Assembly (NCBI RefSeq): GCF_015160875.1
Contig: NZ_CP063374.1
Location: 2,728,001 to 2,792,000 of the forward strand
Length of the DNA: 64,000 bases
Direction of reading: 5' to 3'
DNA from: Streptomyces chromofuscus
Lineage (GTDB): Bacteria > Actinomycetota > Actinomycetes > Streptomycetales > Streptomycetaceae
Each line of letters opens with the position of its first letter. Positions within the stretch are counted from its first letter, which is position 1. Shown in pieces: positions 36,390-45,799 of this stretch. The notes below the pieces were generated by a model. It saw only the letters and a program-made list of their open reading frames with translations. It did not search any database and was not told where the DNA came from. Position numbers and translations under genes: made by a program.

Positions 36390-36962
36390 TCAGGGGGTGC
36401 GCGGCACCGCCGAGACGGCCGGCTGGGAGTAGTCGGCGGACGCGGAGGGCGCCGCCGAGGTGCCGTGCTCCAAGCCGGTCGAGGCGGGCGGCGGGACCGG
36501 GTCCTCGCGCTGGGACGAGGCGCCCCGGTAGACGGCGGCGAAGGCCAGCGCGACCATGCCGACACCCATCACCAGGGCGAGCAGCCAGGCCACCGGGCGG
36601 TGCCAGCGGACCTGCTTTCCGTACGGCCCCGGGGTGTCGTCACGGTGGTCGAGGACGTCGAGGTCGTCCAGGTCGAGGTCCGGGTCGTGACCGAAGCCGC
36701 CGGGGTCGTCGGGGCCGTACCCGTCGTCGTACCGGTCGCCTCTGCCGTGCGCCCGGCGGGCCTCCGCCTCGGAAGCCTCGGCTCTGGCCTGCGCGGCGGC
36801 CAGGAGGCGTTCGACGGCGGTCGGCTCGTGCACCACGGCCGCCCGTACGAAGGCCTCGTCGAAGACCACGGAGGCGAACTCTTCGTCCGACACCCCGCGG
36901 TCGTGGTCGTCGTCGGGCTCCCAGCCGTCAGGGAACGGCGTACCCCCCACGTCCTCCGGCAC
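36390..36962 (-). CDS. single-pass membrane protein with SVVFDEAFVRAA motif
   Basis: A 190-residue protein whose N-terminal 110 residues are acidic (runs such as DLDLDDLDVLD) and contain SVVFDEAFVRAA followed by AVERLLAAAQARAEA. One membrane helix (LLALVMGVGMVALAFAAVY) and a short Pro-Ser tail outside complete it. It is a shorter relative of the neighbouring gene. The GTG at 36962 is chosen because TACTCT sits six bases upstream; a TTG nine codons earlier is in frame but would place the promoter inside the gene. Confidence 0.7.
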   Translation of the reverse strand: MPEDVGGTPFPDGWEPDDDHDRGVSDEEFASVVFDEAFVRAAVVHEPTAVERLLAAAQARAEASEAEARRAHGRGDRYDDGYGPDDPGGFGHDPDLDLDDLDVLDHRDDTPGPYGKQVRWHRPVAWLLALVMGVGMVALAFAAVYRGASSQREDPVPPPASTGLEHGTSAAPSASADYSQPAVSAVPRTP

Positions 36963-37061
36963 GGATCCAGAGTAGACCTGGGGGGTCAATTTGGGCAGAC
37001 GGTATGGAAATTCATCCGTCTGCTGAGACGCCCCCGGCCGCGCGCGCCGGGGGCGTGCGCC

Positions 37062-38348
37062 TCAGCGCCGTACGTGCCCGTCCCCGGTCACGATGTACTT
37101 CGTGCTGGTCAGCTCGGGCAGCCCCATCGGCCCGCGGGCGTGCAGCTTCTGGGTGGAGATGCCGATCTCGGCGCCGAAGCCGAACTGGCCGCCGTCCGTG
37201 AACCGGGTGGAGGCGTTCACCGCGACGGTCGTGGAGTCGACCAGCTGGGTGAAACGGCGGGCGGCCTGCTGGGAGGTCGTCACGATGGCCTCGGTGTGGC
37301 CGGAGGTCCACAGCCGGATGTGCTCGACGGCCTTGTCCAGCGAGTCCACCACGGCGGCGGCGATGTCGTGGGACAGGTACTCCGTCTCCCAGTCCTCCGC
37401 CGTGGCCTCGACGACGGTCGCCTTGGTGTCCCCGGCGTACGCCATCACCCGCTCGTCGGCGTGCACGGTCACCCCGGCCTCCGCGAGGGCGTCGAGGGCG
37501 CGCGGCAGGAAGCGGTCGGCGATGTCCTGGTGCACCAGCAGCGTCTCGGCGGCGTTGCAGACGCTGACCCGCTGGGCCTTGCTGTTGATCAGGATCTCGA
37601 TCGCCGTGTCGAGGTCGGCGTGGGCGTCGACGTAGACGTGGCAGTTGCCGGTGCCGGTCTCGATCACCGGGACCGTGGACTCCTGGACGACCGTCCGGAT
37701 CAGCGAGGCCCCGCCGCGCGGGATCAGTACGTCGACCAGGCCCCGGGCGCGCATCAGCTCGCGCACGCTCTCCCGGCTCTCGCCGGGGACCAGCTGCACG
37801 GCGTCGGCGGGCAGCCCGGCGCCGCCGACGGCGTCGCGGATCACCCGGACGAGGGCGGTGTTCGACTCGTACGCGGAGGCCGAGCCGCGCAGCAGCACGG
37901 CGTTGCCGGACTTCAGGCAGAGCGCGGCGGCGTCGACGGTGACGTTCGGGCGGGCCTCGTAGATGATCCCGACGACACCCAGCGGGACACGGACCTGGCG
38001 CAGGTCGATGCCGTTGGGCAGGGTGGAGCCGCGCACCACCTCGCCGACCGGGTCGGGCAGCGCGACCACGTCGCGCACGTCGGAGGCGATGGCCCGGACC
38101 CGCTCCGGGGTGAGGGTCAGCCGGTCGACGATGGCCTCGCTGGTGCCGGCCTCGCGGGCCTTGGCCACGTCCTTGGCGTTGGCCTCCACGATCTCGCTCG
38201 TGCGGACCTCCAGCGCGTCCGCGATGGCGAGCAGCGCGTCGTCCTTCACGGCCCGCGGCAGCGGCGCGAGGTCGGCGGCGGCGGCCTTGGCACGGTAGGC
38301 GGCCTGGGTGACCGGGGTCATGGAGTCGTACGGCGAGAGCGTGGTCAT
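37062..38348 (-). CDS. proA: gamma-glutamyl phosphate reductase
   Basis: Second enzyme of proline synthesis (428 residues), reducing gamma-glutamyl phosphate with NADPH to glutamate semialdehyde. The catalytic Cys is in [28 protein letters not shown] and [19 protein letters not shown] are family signatures. TACCCT lies six bases before the ATG and no ribosome binding site is seen, so the message is probably leaderless. A long in-frame extension upstream has no conserved sequence. proB lies upstream on the same strand with one unknown gene between. Confidence 0.97.
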   Translation of the reverse strand: MTTLSPYDSMTPVTQAAYRAKAAAADLAPLPRAVKDDALLAIADALEVRTSEIVEANAKDVAKAREAGTSEAIVDRLTLTPERVRAIASDVRDVVALPDPVGEVVRGSTLPNGIDLRQVRVPLGVVGIIYEARPNVTVDAAALCLKSGNAVLLRGSASAYESNTALVRVIRDAVGGAGLPADAVQLVPGESRESVRELMRARGLVDVLIPRGGASLIRTVVQESTVPVIETGTGNCHVYVDAHADLDTAIEILINSKAQRVSVCNAAETLLVHQDIADRFLPRALDALAEAGVTVHADERVMAYAGDTKATVVEATAEDWETEYLSHDIAAAVVDSLDKAVEHIRLWTSGHTEAIVTTSQQAARRFTQLVDSTTVAVNASTRFTDGGQFGFGAEIGISTQKLHARGPMGLPELTSTKYIVTGDGHVRR

Positions 38349-38419
38349 GGGGGAAGGGTAGTGCGCCGCCCGGTCCGGTCCACCGGTCATCCCAAACCGC
38401 GAGACACCCCGCAAGGCTC

Positions 38420-38866
38420 TCAAAAGGGGTGTACGCCCACCGGTGACGCGGGTGGCGGGCCGTAGCCCTCGGAGACGCGCTGGTGGTAGGTGGCCCGGTC
38501 GATGACCTCCAGGCCGACGATCTCCCAGGGCGGCAGCCCGGCGGTCTGCCGGTGCTCGCCCCACAGCCGCAGCGCGACGGCCGCCGCGTCGTGCAGGTCG
38601 CGGGCCTCCTCCCAGTACCGGATCTCCGCGTGGTCGTCGGCATACCTGCTGGTCAGCAGGAAAGGGTGGTCGTTGGCGAGTTGTTCCAGGGCGCGCCGGA
38701 CCTCCTTCAGCGGGGCCGCCTCGCCGGAGACGCTGAGGGTGATGTGCCACAGCCGGGGCAGGTCCGCGGGCTCCTCGGCCGGGTAGCGGTCGCCGGCGGC
38801 GACGCTGGTGAGGGTGCGCTCCGTACCTGCCGCGCGGGACGCTGCCCCAGGGCGCACTCGTCTCAC
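38420..38866 (-). CDS. conserved protein between proB and proA, unknown function
   Basis: A 148-residue protein; the core [26 protein letters not shown] suggests a compact alpha-beta fold. It has a Trp-rich second half ([17 protein letters not shown]) and ends PVGVHPF. The GTG at 38866 is preceded by GGAGG five bases away; a TTG five codons upstream is a poorer start. No membrane helix. Its position suggests co-transcription with proB, but proA seems to have its own promoter. Confidence 0.7.
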   Translation of the reverse strand: MRRVRPGAASRAAGTERTLTSVAAGDRYPAEEPADLPRLWHITLSVSGEAAPLKEVRRALEQLANDHPFLLTSRYADDHAEIRYWEEARDLHDAAAVALRLWGEHRQTAGLPPWEIVGLEVIDRATYHQRVSEGYGPPPASPVGVHPF

Positions 38867-39039
38867 GGCGGCCTCCTTCAATGCAGTGCCAGTACGTGCC
38901 CTTGGGACAAAGTTGAGCAGGCCACCGGGTGATCGCGGGGCGGTTTTGCGGAACGTCCACCTCAGGGCGGTGGCTTTTGCGGGGCGTTCCCCCCGTTTTC
39001 GTCCGCCCGCAACGTTGTCACGGTGGCGCGGGGTGCGCC

Positions 39040-39094
39040 GGGGTGCTCGACGACGTGGTCTCGGCGGCGGGGTGCTCGACGACGTGGTCTCGGC
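39040..39094. repeat. 26-bp direct repeat, period 29
   Basis: Two perfect copies of a 26-base sequence beginning GGGGTGCTCGACGACGTGG at 39040 and 39069, just beyond the proB stop in a 240-base gap. Confidence 0.85.
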
Positions 39095-39106
39095 CGCGCG
39101 GTTGGC

Positions 39107-40234
39107 TCAGTCGTGCAGGATCACCAGATCGTCCCGGTGGACGACTTCGCGCTCGTACGCCGGGCCGAGTTCGCGTGCCAGCTCCCGTGTGGAGCGGCCG
39201 ATCAGCCGCGGGATCTCCTTGGCGTCGAAGTTGACCAGCCCGCGCGCGACGGCGTGCCCGCTGCCGTCGCGCAGTTCGACCGGGTCGCCCGCGCTGAACT
39301 CGCCCTCGACGGCGGCGATCCCGGCCGGCAGCAGGGACGTGCGCCGGTCCACGACGGCGCGCACGGCGCCGTCGTCCAGCGTCAACGCGCCCTGCGGAGC
39401 GGAGGCGTGCTGGAGCCACAGCAGCCGGTCGGCGGAGCGCTTGCCGGTGGGGTGGAAGTACGTGCCGGTGTCCTGGCCGGTCAGCGCGTCGGCGGCGTGG
39501 GTGGCGCTGGTGAGGACGACGGGGATGCCGGCGGCGGCGGCGATCCGGGCGGCCTCGACCTTGGTGACCATGCCGCCGGTGCCGACGCCGGCCTTGCCGG
39601 CGCTGCCGATCTCCACGCCGGAGAGGTCGGCGGGGCCCCGCACCTGCGCGATCCGCGAGGTGCCGGGCTTGCTGGGGTCGCCGTCGTACACGCCGTCCAC
39701 GTCGGAGAGCAGGACCAGCAGGTCGGCGCGGACGAGATGGGCGACGAGCGCGGCGAGCCGGTCGTTGTCGCCGAAGCGGATCTCGTCGGTGGCGACGGTG
39801 TCGTTCTCGTTGACGATCGGGAAGGCGCCCATCGCGAGCAGCTTGTCGAGGGTGCGCGAGGCGTTGCGGTGGTGGGCGCGGCGGCTCATGTCGTCGGAGG
39901 TGAGCAGCACCTGGCCGACGCGGGCGCCGTAGCGCGCGAAGGAGGCGGTGTAGCGGGCGACCAGCAGGCCCTGGCCGACGCTGGCGGCGGCCTGCTGGCG
40001 GGCGAGGTCCTTGGGCCGGCGGCGCAGGCCCAGCGGGGCGAGTCCGGCGGCGATGGCGCCCGAGGAGACCAGCACGATCTCCCTCTCACCGCCGCTGCGG
40101 ACCTTGGCGAGGACGTCGACGAGCGCGTCGACCCGGTCGGCGTCCAGCCCTCCGGAGGCGGTGGTCAGCGACGAGGAGCCCACCTTGACGACGATCCTGC
40201 GAGCCTCGTGCACGGCCTGCCTTGCCCCTGCCAC
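39107..40234 (-). CDS. proB: glutamate 5-kinase
   Basis: First enzyme of proline synthesis (375 residues). The amino-acid-kinase domain shows VVKVGSSSLT at the N-terminus, VSSGAIAAG and NENDTVATDEIRFGDND; the last 85 residues form a PUA domain. Feedback control by proline through the kinase domain is known for the family. GTG start. It follows a strong 15-bp terminator hairpin, so it probably begins a new transcript. Confidence 0.97.
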   Translation of the reverse strand: MAGARQAVHEARRIVVKVGSSSLTTASGGLDADRVDALVDVLAKVRSGGEREIVLVSSGAIAAGLAPLGLRRRPKDLARQQAAASVGQGLLVARYTASFARYGARVGQVLLTSDDMSRRAHHRNASRTLDKLLAMGAFPIVNENDTVATDEIRFGDNDRLAALVAHLVRADLLVLLSDVDGVYDGDPSKPGTSRIAQVRGPADLSGVEIGSAGKAGVGTGGMVTKVEAARIAAAAGIPVVLTSATHAADALTGQDTGTYFHPTGKRSADRLLWLQHASAPQGALTLDDGAVRAVVDRRTSLLPAGIAAVEGEFSAGDPVELRDGSGHAVARGLVNFDAKEIPRLIGRSTRELARELGPAYEREVVHRDDLVILHD

Positions 40235-40391
40235 CTTGCTGTCTGTCCCCTCGCGTAGGTACGGCTGCCCCGAAACCGCAATCTACGCGAAGCGGGTCGC
40301 CCTCCGCGCATCGGTCCGGCGTCCGGACAGGCAGGGGGTGACGACCCGGTCACGGCGCGCGTACGACGTTGCCGGCCGCCGCACACGTGTG

Positions 40392-40429
40392 TACGCGCGC
40401 GTACGGCGCTCGAGTGCCGTACGCGCGCG
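40392..40429 (-). terminator. terminator after the glycerophosphotransferase gene
   Basis: A perfect 15-bp stem ACGCGCGCGTACGGC / GCCGTACGCGCGCGT with an eight-base loop, 34 bases after the stop. It is largely alternating purine-pyrimidine. Confidence 0.85.
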
Positions 40430-40463
40430 TCCAGGCCGCCGCCCGCGTCCGCCGACGCCTGTC

Positions 40464-42539
40464 TCAGGCCGCGGGCTGCCCCGCGTCCTCCGGTTCGACC
40501 TCTTCCACGGCCCCGGCCGCGACGTGCGACTCCTGGGCGAGGTTGCGGGTCCGGGCCTTCAGCGTCAGGTCCGCGACCGCTGTGTTGAACCGGTCGATCG
40601 ACGCCGGCTCGTCCGGGCCGAGCAGATACCGCTTCAGTTCCTCGCGGTCCCGCGCCGGCGGGTCGGCGGCCGGGTCGCGGACCGCAGCCAGCAGCTCGCC
40701 CAGCTCGGTGGCGCCGTTGCTGAGGATCACCGCGGCGCGCACGGCGGTGTTCTGCCGCCTGAACTCCTCGGCGCCCAGCTCGGCGGAATCCGTCACCGCG
40801 TACGGCTTGCCGCTCGCGATGAAGTCGGAGACCACGCTGGAGATGTCGGAGACCATCGCGTCGGAGACGTTGAAGCAGTCGTACAGGCGCGGCTCGGCAC
40901 CCGTGACGACGCGGTGCTCCCAGTCCGGGACGGAACGCCAGTACACGTCGTTCCACTCGGCGCGCAGCCCGGCGATCTCCGCGTGCCGGGCGAGGTCGAC
41001 CATGCCGTCCCGGGTCGCCTCGGCCTCGTCGCCCCGCTCCCCGCCGACGGGACCGGCCAGCTCGGCGAGCCTGGCCTCGATCCGGGCCAGGTCGGCCGCG
41101 GCGGCGTTCGGCTCGGCGGCGCCGGCGGTGAAGCGCGGGTCGGCGGCGCGTTCGGCGGCGGCCTGCTCGACCAGGGCCGTGATGCGCCGGTGGGCGGCCC
41201 TGGCCTCGGCGCTGCGGGTGCCGGTGAAGGGGTGCGGCTTGTACAGGACGCGCACCGGCGGGTCGGCCGTGACGAGCCGCCGCACGATGTTCTCGCCGGC
41301 GAGCAGGATGGAGGTGTTGCCCGGGTTGTCGTCCCAACCCTCCCAGGTCGGGGCGTACAGCACGGTGGCCGTCCGGCCCTCCGGGACGCCCCGCCGGGTC
41401 CGGATCGGCGCCAGTTGCGGCCGGCCGACCTCCACGATGTCCTCGTCGCGGACGCCGACGTCGGCGACGGCGTAGCGGTCCCGGCCGGCGCGGCCCGCGG
41501 TCCACACCTCGTCGTAGACCTTGCTGAACGGGTTGACGCTGGCCGACTTGTCGCTGTCGCCGTGGCCGATGAAGACGTGCTTCATGGTCGGGACGCGCAG
41601 CATGTGGATGTTCTTGCCGACGTTCGCGGCGTACAGGGCGACCCGCACGGTGGACAGGTCCATGTTCATCAGGTGCACCCCGCCGGGCACGCAGATCACG
41701 GGGACCGTGGTGGGCGCCAGGTTCTGCAGGATGACCCGCTCACGCAGGATGATCAGCGGCTTGGAGTCCAGCTGCTCCATGGTCTCCAGCCACATGTTGA
41801 CCTGGTACGCCGAGTCCTTGGAGCCGGAGAAGTACAGCACCGTTTCGGGCCGGTACGCGCGCAGCCAGTCGTCCACCGCCGCAAGGACCGCCTCGGGCGG
41901 CGACGGCACCCGCCGTCCGCGCACGTACGGCAGCAGCGCGAGGACGTAGGCGCAGCCCAGCACCAGCGTGCCGGCGATGCCGGCGAAACCGGCCACGGCC
42001 GAGCCGGTCGCCGCGGAGACCAGCACGCCGACGACCGCGGCGAGGTCGAGGTGCAGGATCTTCTCCGCCGAGCGGTGCAGCAGCCGGCGCGGCGGGGCGT
42101 CCGGGATGCGGATGCGGGAGGCGAGGTCGACGTTGCGGGTGGCGACGGGCAGCCGGCGGCGGTTGCGGATCACGGTGACCAGGGCCCCGTGCGGGGCCTG
42201 GAGGCCGTAGAAGGCGATGAAGCAGCCGACCGCGCCGTAGAAGATCAGGTCGTCCGAGAGGGACAGCCTGGCCAGCAGCAGGACCAGCAGCAGCTGCCGG
42301 ATCAGGAAGCGGATCGACAGGCCGGCCCGGACCTTGCTGAGCCGGTTGATCAGATAGCTGTTCCTGCGGTGCAGATAGTGGTCCGCCAGGTACGTCACGG
42401 CGGCCGCGGCCACGAAGGCGGGAACGCTCGGGACGAGCGCGGCCACCATCAGGCAGGGGAAGCCCAGCATCATCAGGACCGCGGCCGCCAGCTCGGCCGT
42501 GGAGCCCACCCGGGCGACGCGTACAGCGGTGGATATCAC
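40464..42539 (-). CDS. CDP-glycerol/ribitol glycerophosphotransferase-like membrane protein
   Basis: A 691-residue protein. Residues 1-260 carry several hydrophobic helices; residues about 265-660 match TagB/TagF-type polyol-phosphate transferases, with ETVLYFSGSKDSAYQ, MKHVFIGHGDSDKSASVN, VLYAPTWEGW, VLYKPHPF and DCFNVSDAMVSDISSV. These polymerise polyol phosphate from CDP-polyol during wall teichoic acid synthesis. GTG start. It lies downstream of the cytidylyltransferase-dehydrogenase fusion that could make its substrate. The membrane-helix N-terminus is unusual for the peripheral bacillar enzymes. Confidence 0.85.
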   Translation of the reverse strand: MISTAVRVARVGSTAELAAAVLMMLGFPCLMVAALVPSVPAFVAAAAVTYLADHYLHRRNSYLINRLSKVRAGLSIRFLIRQLLLVLLLARLSLSDDLIFYGAVGCFIAFYGLQAPHGALVTVIRNRRRLPVATRNVDLASRIRIPDAPPRRLLHRSAEKILHLDLAAVVGVLVSAATGSAVAGFAGIAGTLVLGCAYVLALLPYVRGRRVPSPPEAVLAAVDDWLRAYRPETVLYFSGSKDSAYQVNMWLETMEQLDSKPLIILRERVILQNLAPTTVPVICVPGGVHLMNMDLSTVRVALYAANVGKNIHMLRVPTMKHVFIGHGDSDKSASVNPFSKVYDEVWTAGRAGRDRYAVADVGVRDEDIVEVGRPQLAPIRTRRGVPEGRTATVLYAPTWEGWDDNPGNTSILLAGENIVRRLVTADPPVRVLYKPHPFTGTRSAEARAAHRRITALVEQAAAERAADPRFTAGAAEPNAAAADLARIEARLAELAGPVGGERGDEAEATRDGMVDLARHAEIAGLRAEWNDVYWRSVPDWEHRVVTGAEPRLYDCFNVSDAMVSDISSVVSDFIASGKPYAVTDSAELGAEEFRRQNTAVRAAVILSNGATELGELLAAVRDPAADPPARDREELKRYLLGPDEPASIDRFNTAVADLTLKARTRNLAQESHVAAGAVEEVEPEDAGQPAA

Positions 42540-42567
42540 GAAGAACCTGCTCTGTGGGGAGGGGGCC

Positions 42568-42590
42568 GGTCTGGGGCGACGGCCCAGACC
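42568..42590 (-). terminator. possible hairpin between the two teichoic-acid-like genes
   Basis: An 8-bp stem GGTCTGGG / CCCAGACC with a short partly paired loop in the 122-base gap. It may be a weak terminator or processing site. Confidence 0.4.
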
Positions 42591-42661
42591 TCCGCGCGTT
42601 CCCGGTGAGGCGTGAACGGCGATCGCGGAGGCCTGGGTTCCGTAGGGCTACAAGCCGGTGG

Positions 42662-44161
42662 TCACGCCGCGTCGTCCTGACGGTCGAGGACGGTGGCGAG
42701 CGCCTGCTCGAAACCGGAGGCCTTGGTGGCGCCCGCCGTCGGGTCCTGCCGGCGGACGTCGATGACATGGCCGGTCAGCTCGGACAGCAGCACGTCGAGC
42801 GAGGTACGCGCCACGGCCTCCGGGGAGAGCAGCGAGCCCGTCGGCTCCTCGCCGAATGCCCTGGTGCGCATGGGCGTCGCGGTGCGCTCCGGGTTGATGC
42901 AGTTGACGCGGATGCCGTCGGCGGCCCACTCGTCGGACAGGGCCTGGGTCAGGTTCACCATGGCGGCCTTGGTGGAGGAGTAGAGGGAGTACTCGGCGCG
43001 GCCGCGGGTGTAGCTGCTGGAGGTGTAGAGCAGCAACTGCCCCCTGGTCTCGGCGAGATACTTGTACGCCGAGCGCGCGATCTGCACCGGGGCGAGGTAG
43101 TTGACGTTCAGTGCCTCCTCGATGGCGGCGTTGTCGGTCTCGGCCAACCTGCCGATGCGCAGCACACCCGCGGTGTTGACGACGTAGTCGATGCGCCCCG
43201 TCTCGGCGTACGCCCTCGACAGCGCGTCGTCGACCTCCTCCGGGTTCTCCACGTGCGTGCCGGTGGTGGAGCGGCCGAGGGCGTGAACGGTGGCGCCGTA
43301 GGACTCGGCGAGTTCGGCGATGTCCTTGCCGATGCCGTAGGAACCGCCGAAGACGACCACGGTCTTCCCGGTCAGCAGCTCGCGGTAGGCGTCCTCGCCG
43401 TTCTGCTCCGGCGCGGCCGTGGAGCCGAGCTGGAACAGCTTGTCGGCGATGAAGACGTCGACGGGCTGGGTGACCTTCATGTTGTACTCGTCGCCCGCGA
43501 CGACATGGATCGGCACGTCCGGCAGATAGCGCAGGACGACCGAGCAGTCGTCCGTGGCCTGGAAGTTGGGGTCGCCGGCCGCGACCTCGTAGGCCCGCTT
43601 GATCGTGGAGAGCCTGAAGGCCTGCGGGGTCTGGCCGCGGCGCAGCCGGGAGCGGTCCGGGATCTCGGTGATGAACTCGCCCTCCTCGCCGTGGGTGCGC
43701 GTGACGATGACGGTGTCCGCGGACGGGATGGCGACGTCGACGGCCTGGTAGCGCTCCAGCGCGGCGACGCAGTCGTCGATGACGCGCTGCGACAGCAGCG
43801 GCCGTACGGCGTCGTGGAAAAGGACGTTGAGGTCCTCGTCCTCGGCCAGGCCCTCGCCCAGCGCCGCGATGGCGCGCTCGGTCGTCTCGTTCCGCGTGCA
43901 TCCGCCCTCGATGATCCGGGTGACCTTCTTCAGCCCGGCCCCGGCGACGATCTTCTCCACGTCGGGCACGTAACCCGGCGTCATCAGCACGACGACGTCG
44001 TCGATCGAGTCGGCCTTCTCGAAGGTGGTCAGGGTGTGCTCGATGACGGCCTTGCCGGCGATCTTCAGCAGCTGCTTCGGGATCGACAGACCCACACGCC
44101 GACCGGTTCCCCCGGCCAGGATCACTGCGGTGGTACGGGGCTTGGCTATGTGCTGTGACAC
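42662..44161 (-). CDS. cytidylyltransferase-SDR fusion (Bcs1-like, CDP-ribitol synthesis)
   Basis: A 499-residue two-domain protein. Residues about 10-240 are an IspD/TarI-type cytidylyltransferase (VILAGGTGRRVGLSIPKQLL, FHDAVRPLL). Residues about 255-480 are a short-chain dehydrogenase (VVFGGSYGIGKDIAE, NTAGVLRIG, and the YxxxK site as LYSSTKAAM). The same order occurs in Haemophilus Bcs1, which reduces ribulose 5-phosphate and makes CDP-ribitol. The substrate here is inferred from the fusion and from the transferase gene downstream. GTG start with AGGTAGG upstream. Confidence 0.85.
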   Translation of the reverse strand: MSQHIAKPRTTAVILAGGTGRRVGLSIPKQLLKIAGKAVIEHTLTTFEKADSIDDVVVLMTPGYVPDVEKIVAGAGLKKVTRIIEGGCTRNETTERAIAALGEGLAEDEDLNVLFHDAVRPLLSQRVIDDCVAALERYQAVDVAIPSADTVIVTRTHGEEGEFITEIPDRSRLRRGQTPQAFRLSTIKRAYEVAAGDPNFQATDDCSVVLRYLPDVPIHVVAGDEYNMKVTQPVDVFIADKLFQLGSTAAPEQNGEDAYRELLTGKTVVVFGGSYGIGKDIAELAESYGATVHALGRSTTGTHVENPEEVDDALSRAYAETGRIDYVVNTAGVLRIGRLAETDNAAIEEALNVNYLAPVQIARSAYKYLAETRGQLLLYTSSSYTRGRAEYSLYSSTKAAMVNLTQALSDEWAADGIRVNCINPERTATPMRTRAFGEEPTGSLLSPEAVARTSLDVLLSELTGHVIDVRRQDPTAGATKASGFEQALATVLDRQDDAA

Positions 44162-44267
44162 AGGTGACCTACCTTGTGGCGACTGGGAACTTGCAAATGC
44201 TCGCACTTGTGGTTACCGCGACGCAAGGCGAGTGACTGCCGCTGAATACGTGCACGCTACCTGCCAT

Positions 44268-45494
44268 TCACCTCGCGCCCGTGAGTGGCCCCTCGAGGGC
44301 TTTCGTGAGCACCCTCGCAATTGCCGTGAGTAACTCCACAGCCGGGCGCGTCGGCCGCGTTACGCCGACATGACGGTGAAGTGACGCCCTGGCGAATCGG
44401 TTTGGCCGCAGTCGATTCAGGCAGCGTTGTCCGAGAACCTTCACCAGTTCTTCGGACGACGTCCGGTGAACGGTGCGGGACTTGACGGGCGCCGCGTGAC
44501 GAACGGGCGCCGCGGCGGCCGACGCGAGCACCTCGTAGCGCGCCTGCGCGGCCACCTCGGATGCAAGTCCCGCTTGACCAGCGGGTTTCGGGGCGGATTC
44601 CGGGACGACGGACAGTGCTGCCGGATCGCCGAGCACCCGCACGCCCATCACCCCGGTCCGCTCCGCCATCTCCACGCCGATCGCGGCGGCGGCCCCCAAC
44701 ACCCACTGCGGAGTGCAGATCTTCACGTCCCGCGAAGAAGGAGTGCACGCGTTCTTCATAAGCATCACGGCACCGTTGCGAACGAGCCGGGAATACAGCT
44801 CGTCGGGCAGTCCGTTGCCGCGGAATTCCTTGTTGAGGTTCCGCAGCATTTCGGTCTCGGCGAGCGTGAGGGACCGATTCGCCGTGTCCGGCACGGACTG
44901 CGACAACATCTCCGGAAGGCCGAGAAGCGTTTCGAACGTACGCATAAGACCGTCCCGGTCCCGGTCGTTCACGATCACAACCGTGATCCGCTCCGGGCCC
45001 ACGATCCTCGCCCACCGCTCCACCAGCCGGTCGTGCGGTGCCGGGGCCAGAAAGTGGGGTTGGGCTTCTCGTACGGCGGCTTGCGCGGCATGTGCTCCAG
45101 CCAGTCCCCGTACCCCATGCGCAGCCCGTTCTGCACGTACTGCTGCCACTGCGACGGCATGATTCAGAGGGCGCGGCGTGATCAGCACGTCCACACGGTC
45201 CGGTGCGGGTGCCGGTGGCGGCGACCCGGTCGAGCAGGCGCGTCCAGTGCCGGCCGGCGGGCGCGGTGTCGCCGATCACGGCGCGCCGGGCGCAGGCGGC
45301 GAGGGCGGCCTCCATGGGGTGCCGGGTGTGCGCGGGGAAGGCGACGCCGCACTCGGGCAGCCGGTCCTCGGCGGTGAACAGGGCGCCCTGAAGAGCCCGT
45401 GGTGCCGGGTGTGCGCGGGGCCTCTGTGCAGCAGGCGGGTGCCCGCAGGCAGGGCGGCGGCGAGCGGGGCGAGTCTCTGGCAATCCGTCTCCAT
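44268..45494 (-). pseudogene. frameshifted sulfotransferase-like gene
   Basis: Protein similarity to one continuous family runs through three frames: METDCQRLAPLAAALPAG from 45494, then TAEDRLPECGVAFPAH, then DVLITPRPLNH, then MPSQWQQYVQNGLRMGYGDW, then RLVERWARIVGPERITVV to the stop at 44268. At least four frame changes are needed. The N-terminal nucleotide-binding site, expected as a GPHKTGT-like loop, is scrambled (GPAHTRHHG). From memory the intact form is a sulfotransferase-type protein near the teichoic genes of other Streptomyces. The remaining open frame of 308 codons is probably not functional. Confidence 0.75.
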
Positions 45495-45574
45495 GGTGAA
45501 CTGACGGTAAACGCGTTGCCTGAGACGGACCTGAGAGAGTCCTGGGACTCCGGTGAGCTCCTGGGGTCCACGGT

Positions 45575-45610
45575 GAGCCACAGGGGCCCGAGCGGAGCCA
45601 CAGGGGCCCG
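45575..45610. repeat. 16-bp direct repeat in intergenic gap
   Basis: GAGCCACAGGGGCCCG occurs twice with a period of 20 bases. It lies in the 305-base gap between the pseudogene and obgE; apart from this and the terminator at 45710 I see nothing in that gap. Confidence 0.75.
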
Positions 45611-45709
45611 TGAGGAGCCGAAGGGCGTCAGACCACCCGCACTCCGGGCCGTCCGGTGCGCCGACGACGTCGGACGCCGGGTCGGCGACGTCCTGTGCGA
45701 GACAAGGAA

Positions 45710-45754
45710 AGACCCGTCACGGCAGGGTGAACACTCCCTGACCGCGACGGGTCT
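45710..45754 (-). terminator. terminator after obgE
   Basis: A long imperfect stem with outer arms AGACCCGTC / GACGGGTCT and inner CAGGG / CCCTG, followed by TTTCC on the minus strand, 46 bases after the obgE stop. Confidence 0.85.
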
Positions 45755-45799
45755 GACAGACGATCAGCAGCCCGGACCAGGCGTCCGGACCGGCACCTA

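Noticed and set aside
38348..38960. Upstream extension of proA to 632 codons
   Set aside because: The extension crosses a supported gene and has no conserved sequence; a promoter-like box sits just before 38348.
44257..45483. An intact 408-residue protein in one frame over the pseudogene
   Set aside because: Only its first third has natural composition; family similarity moves to other frames, so it is not a single functional gene.
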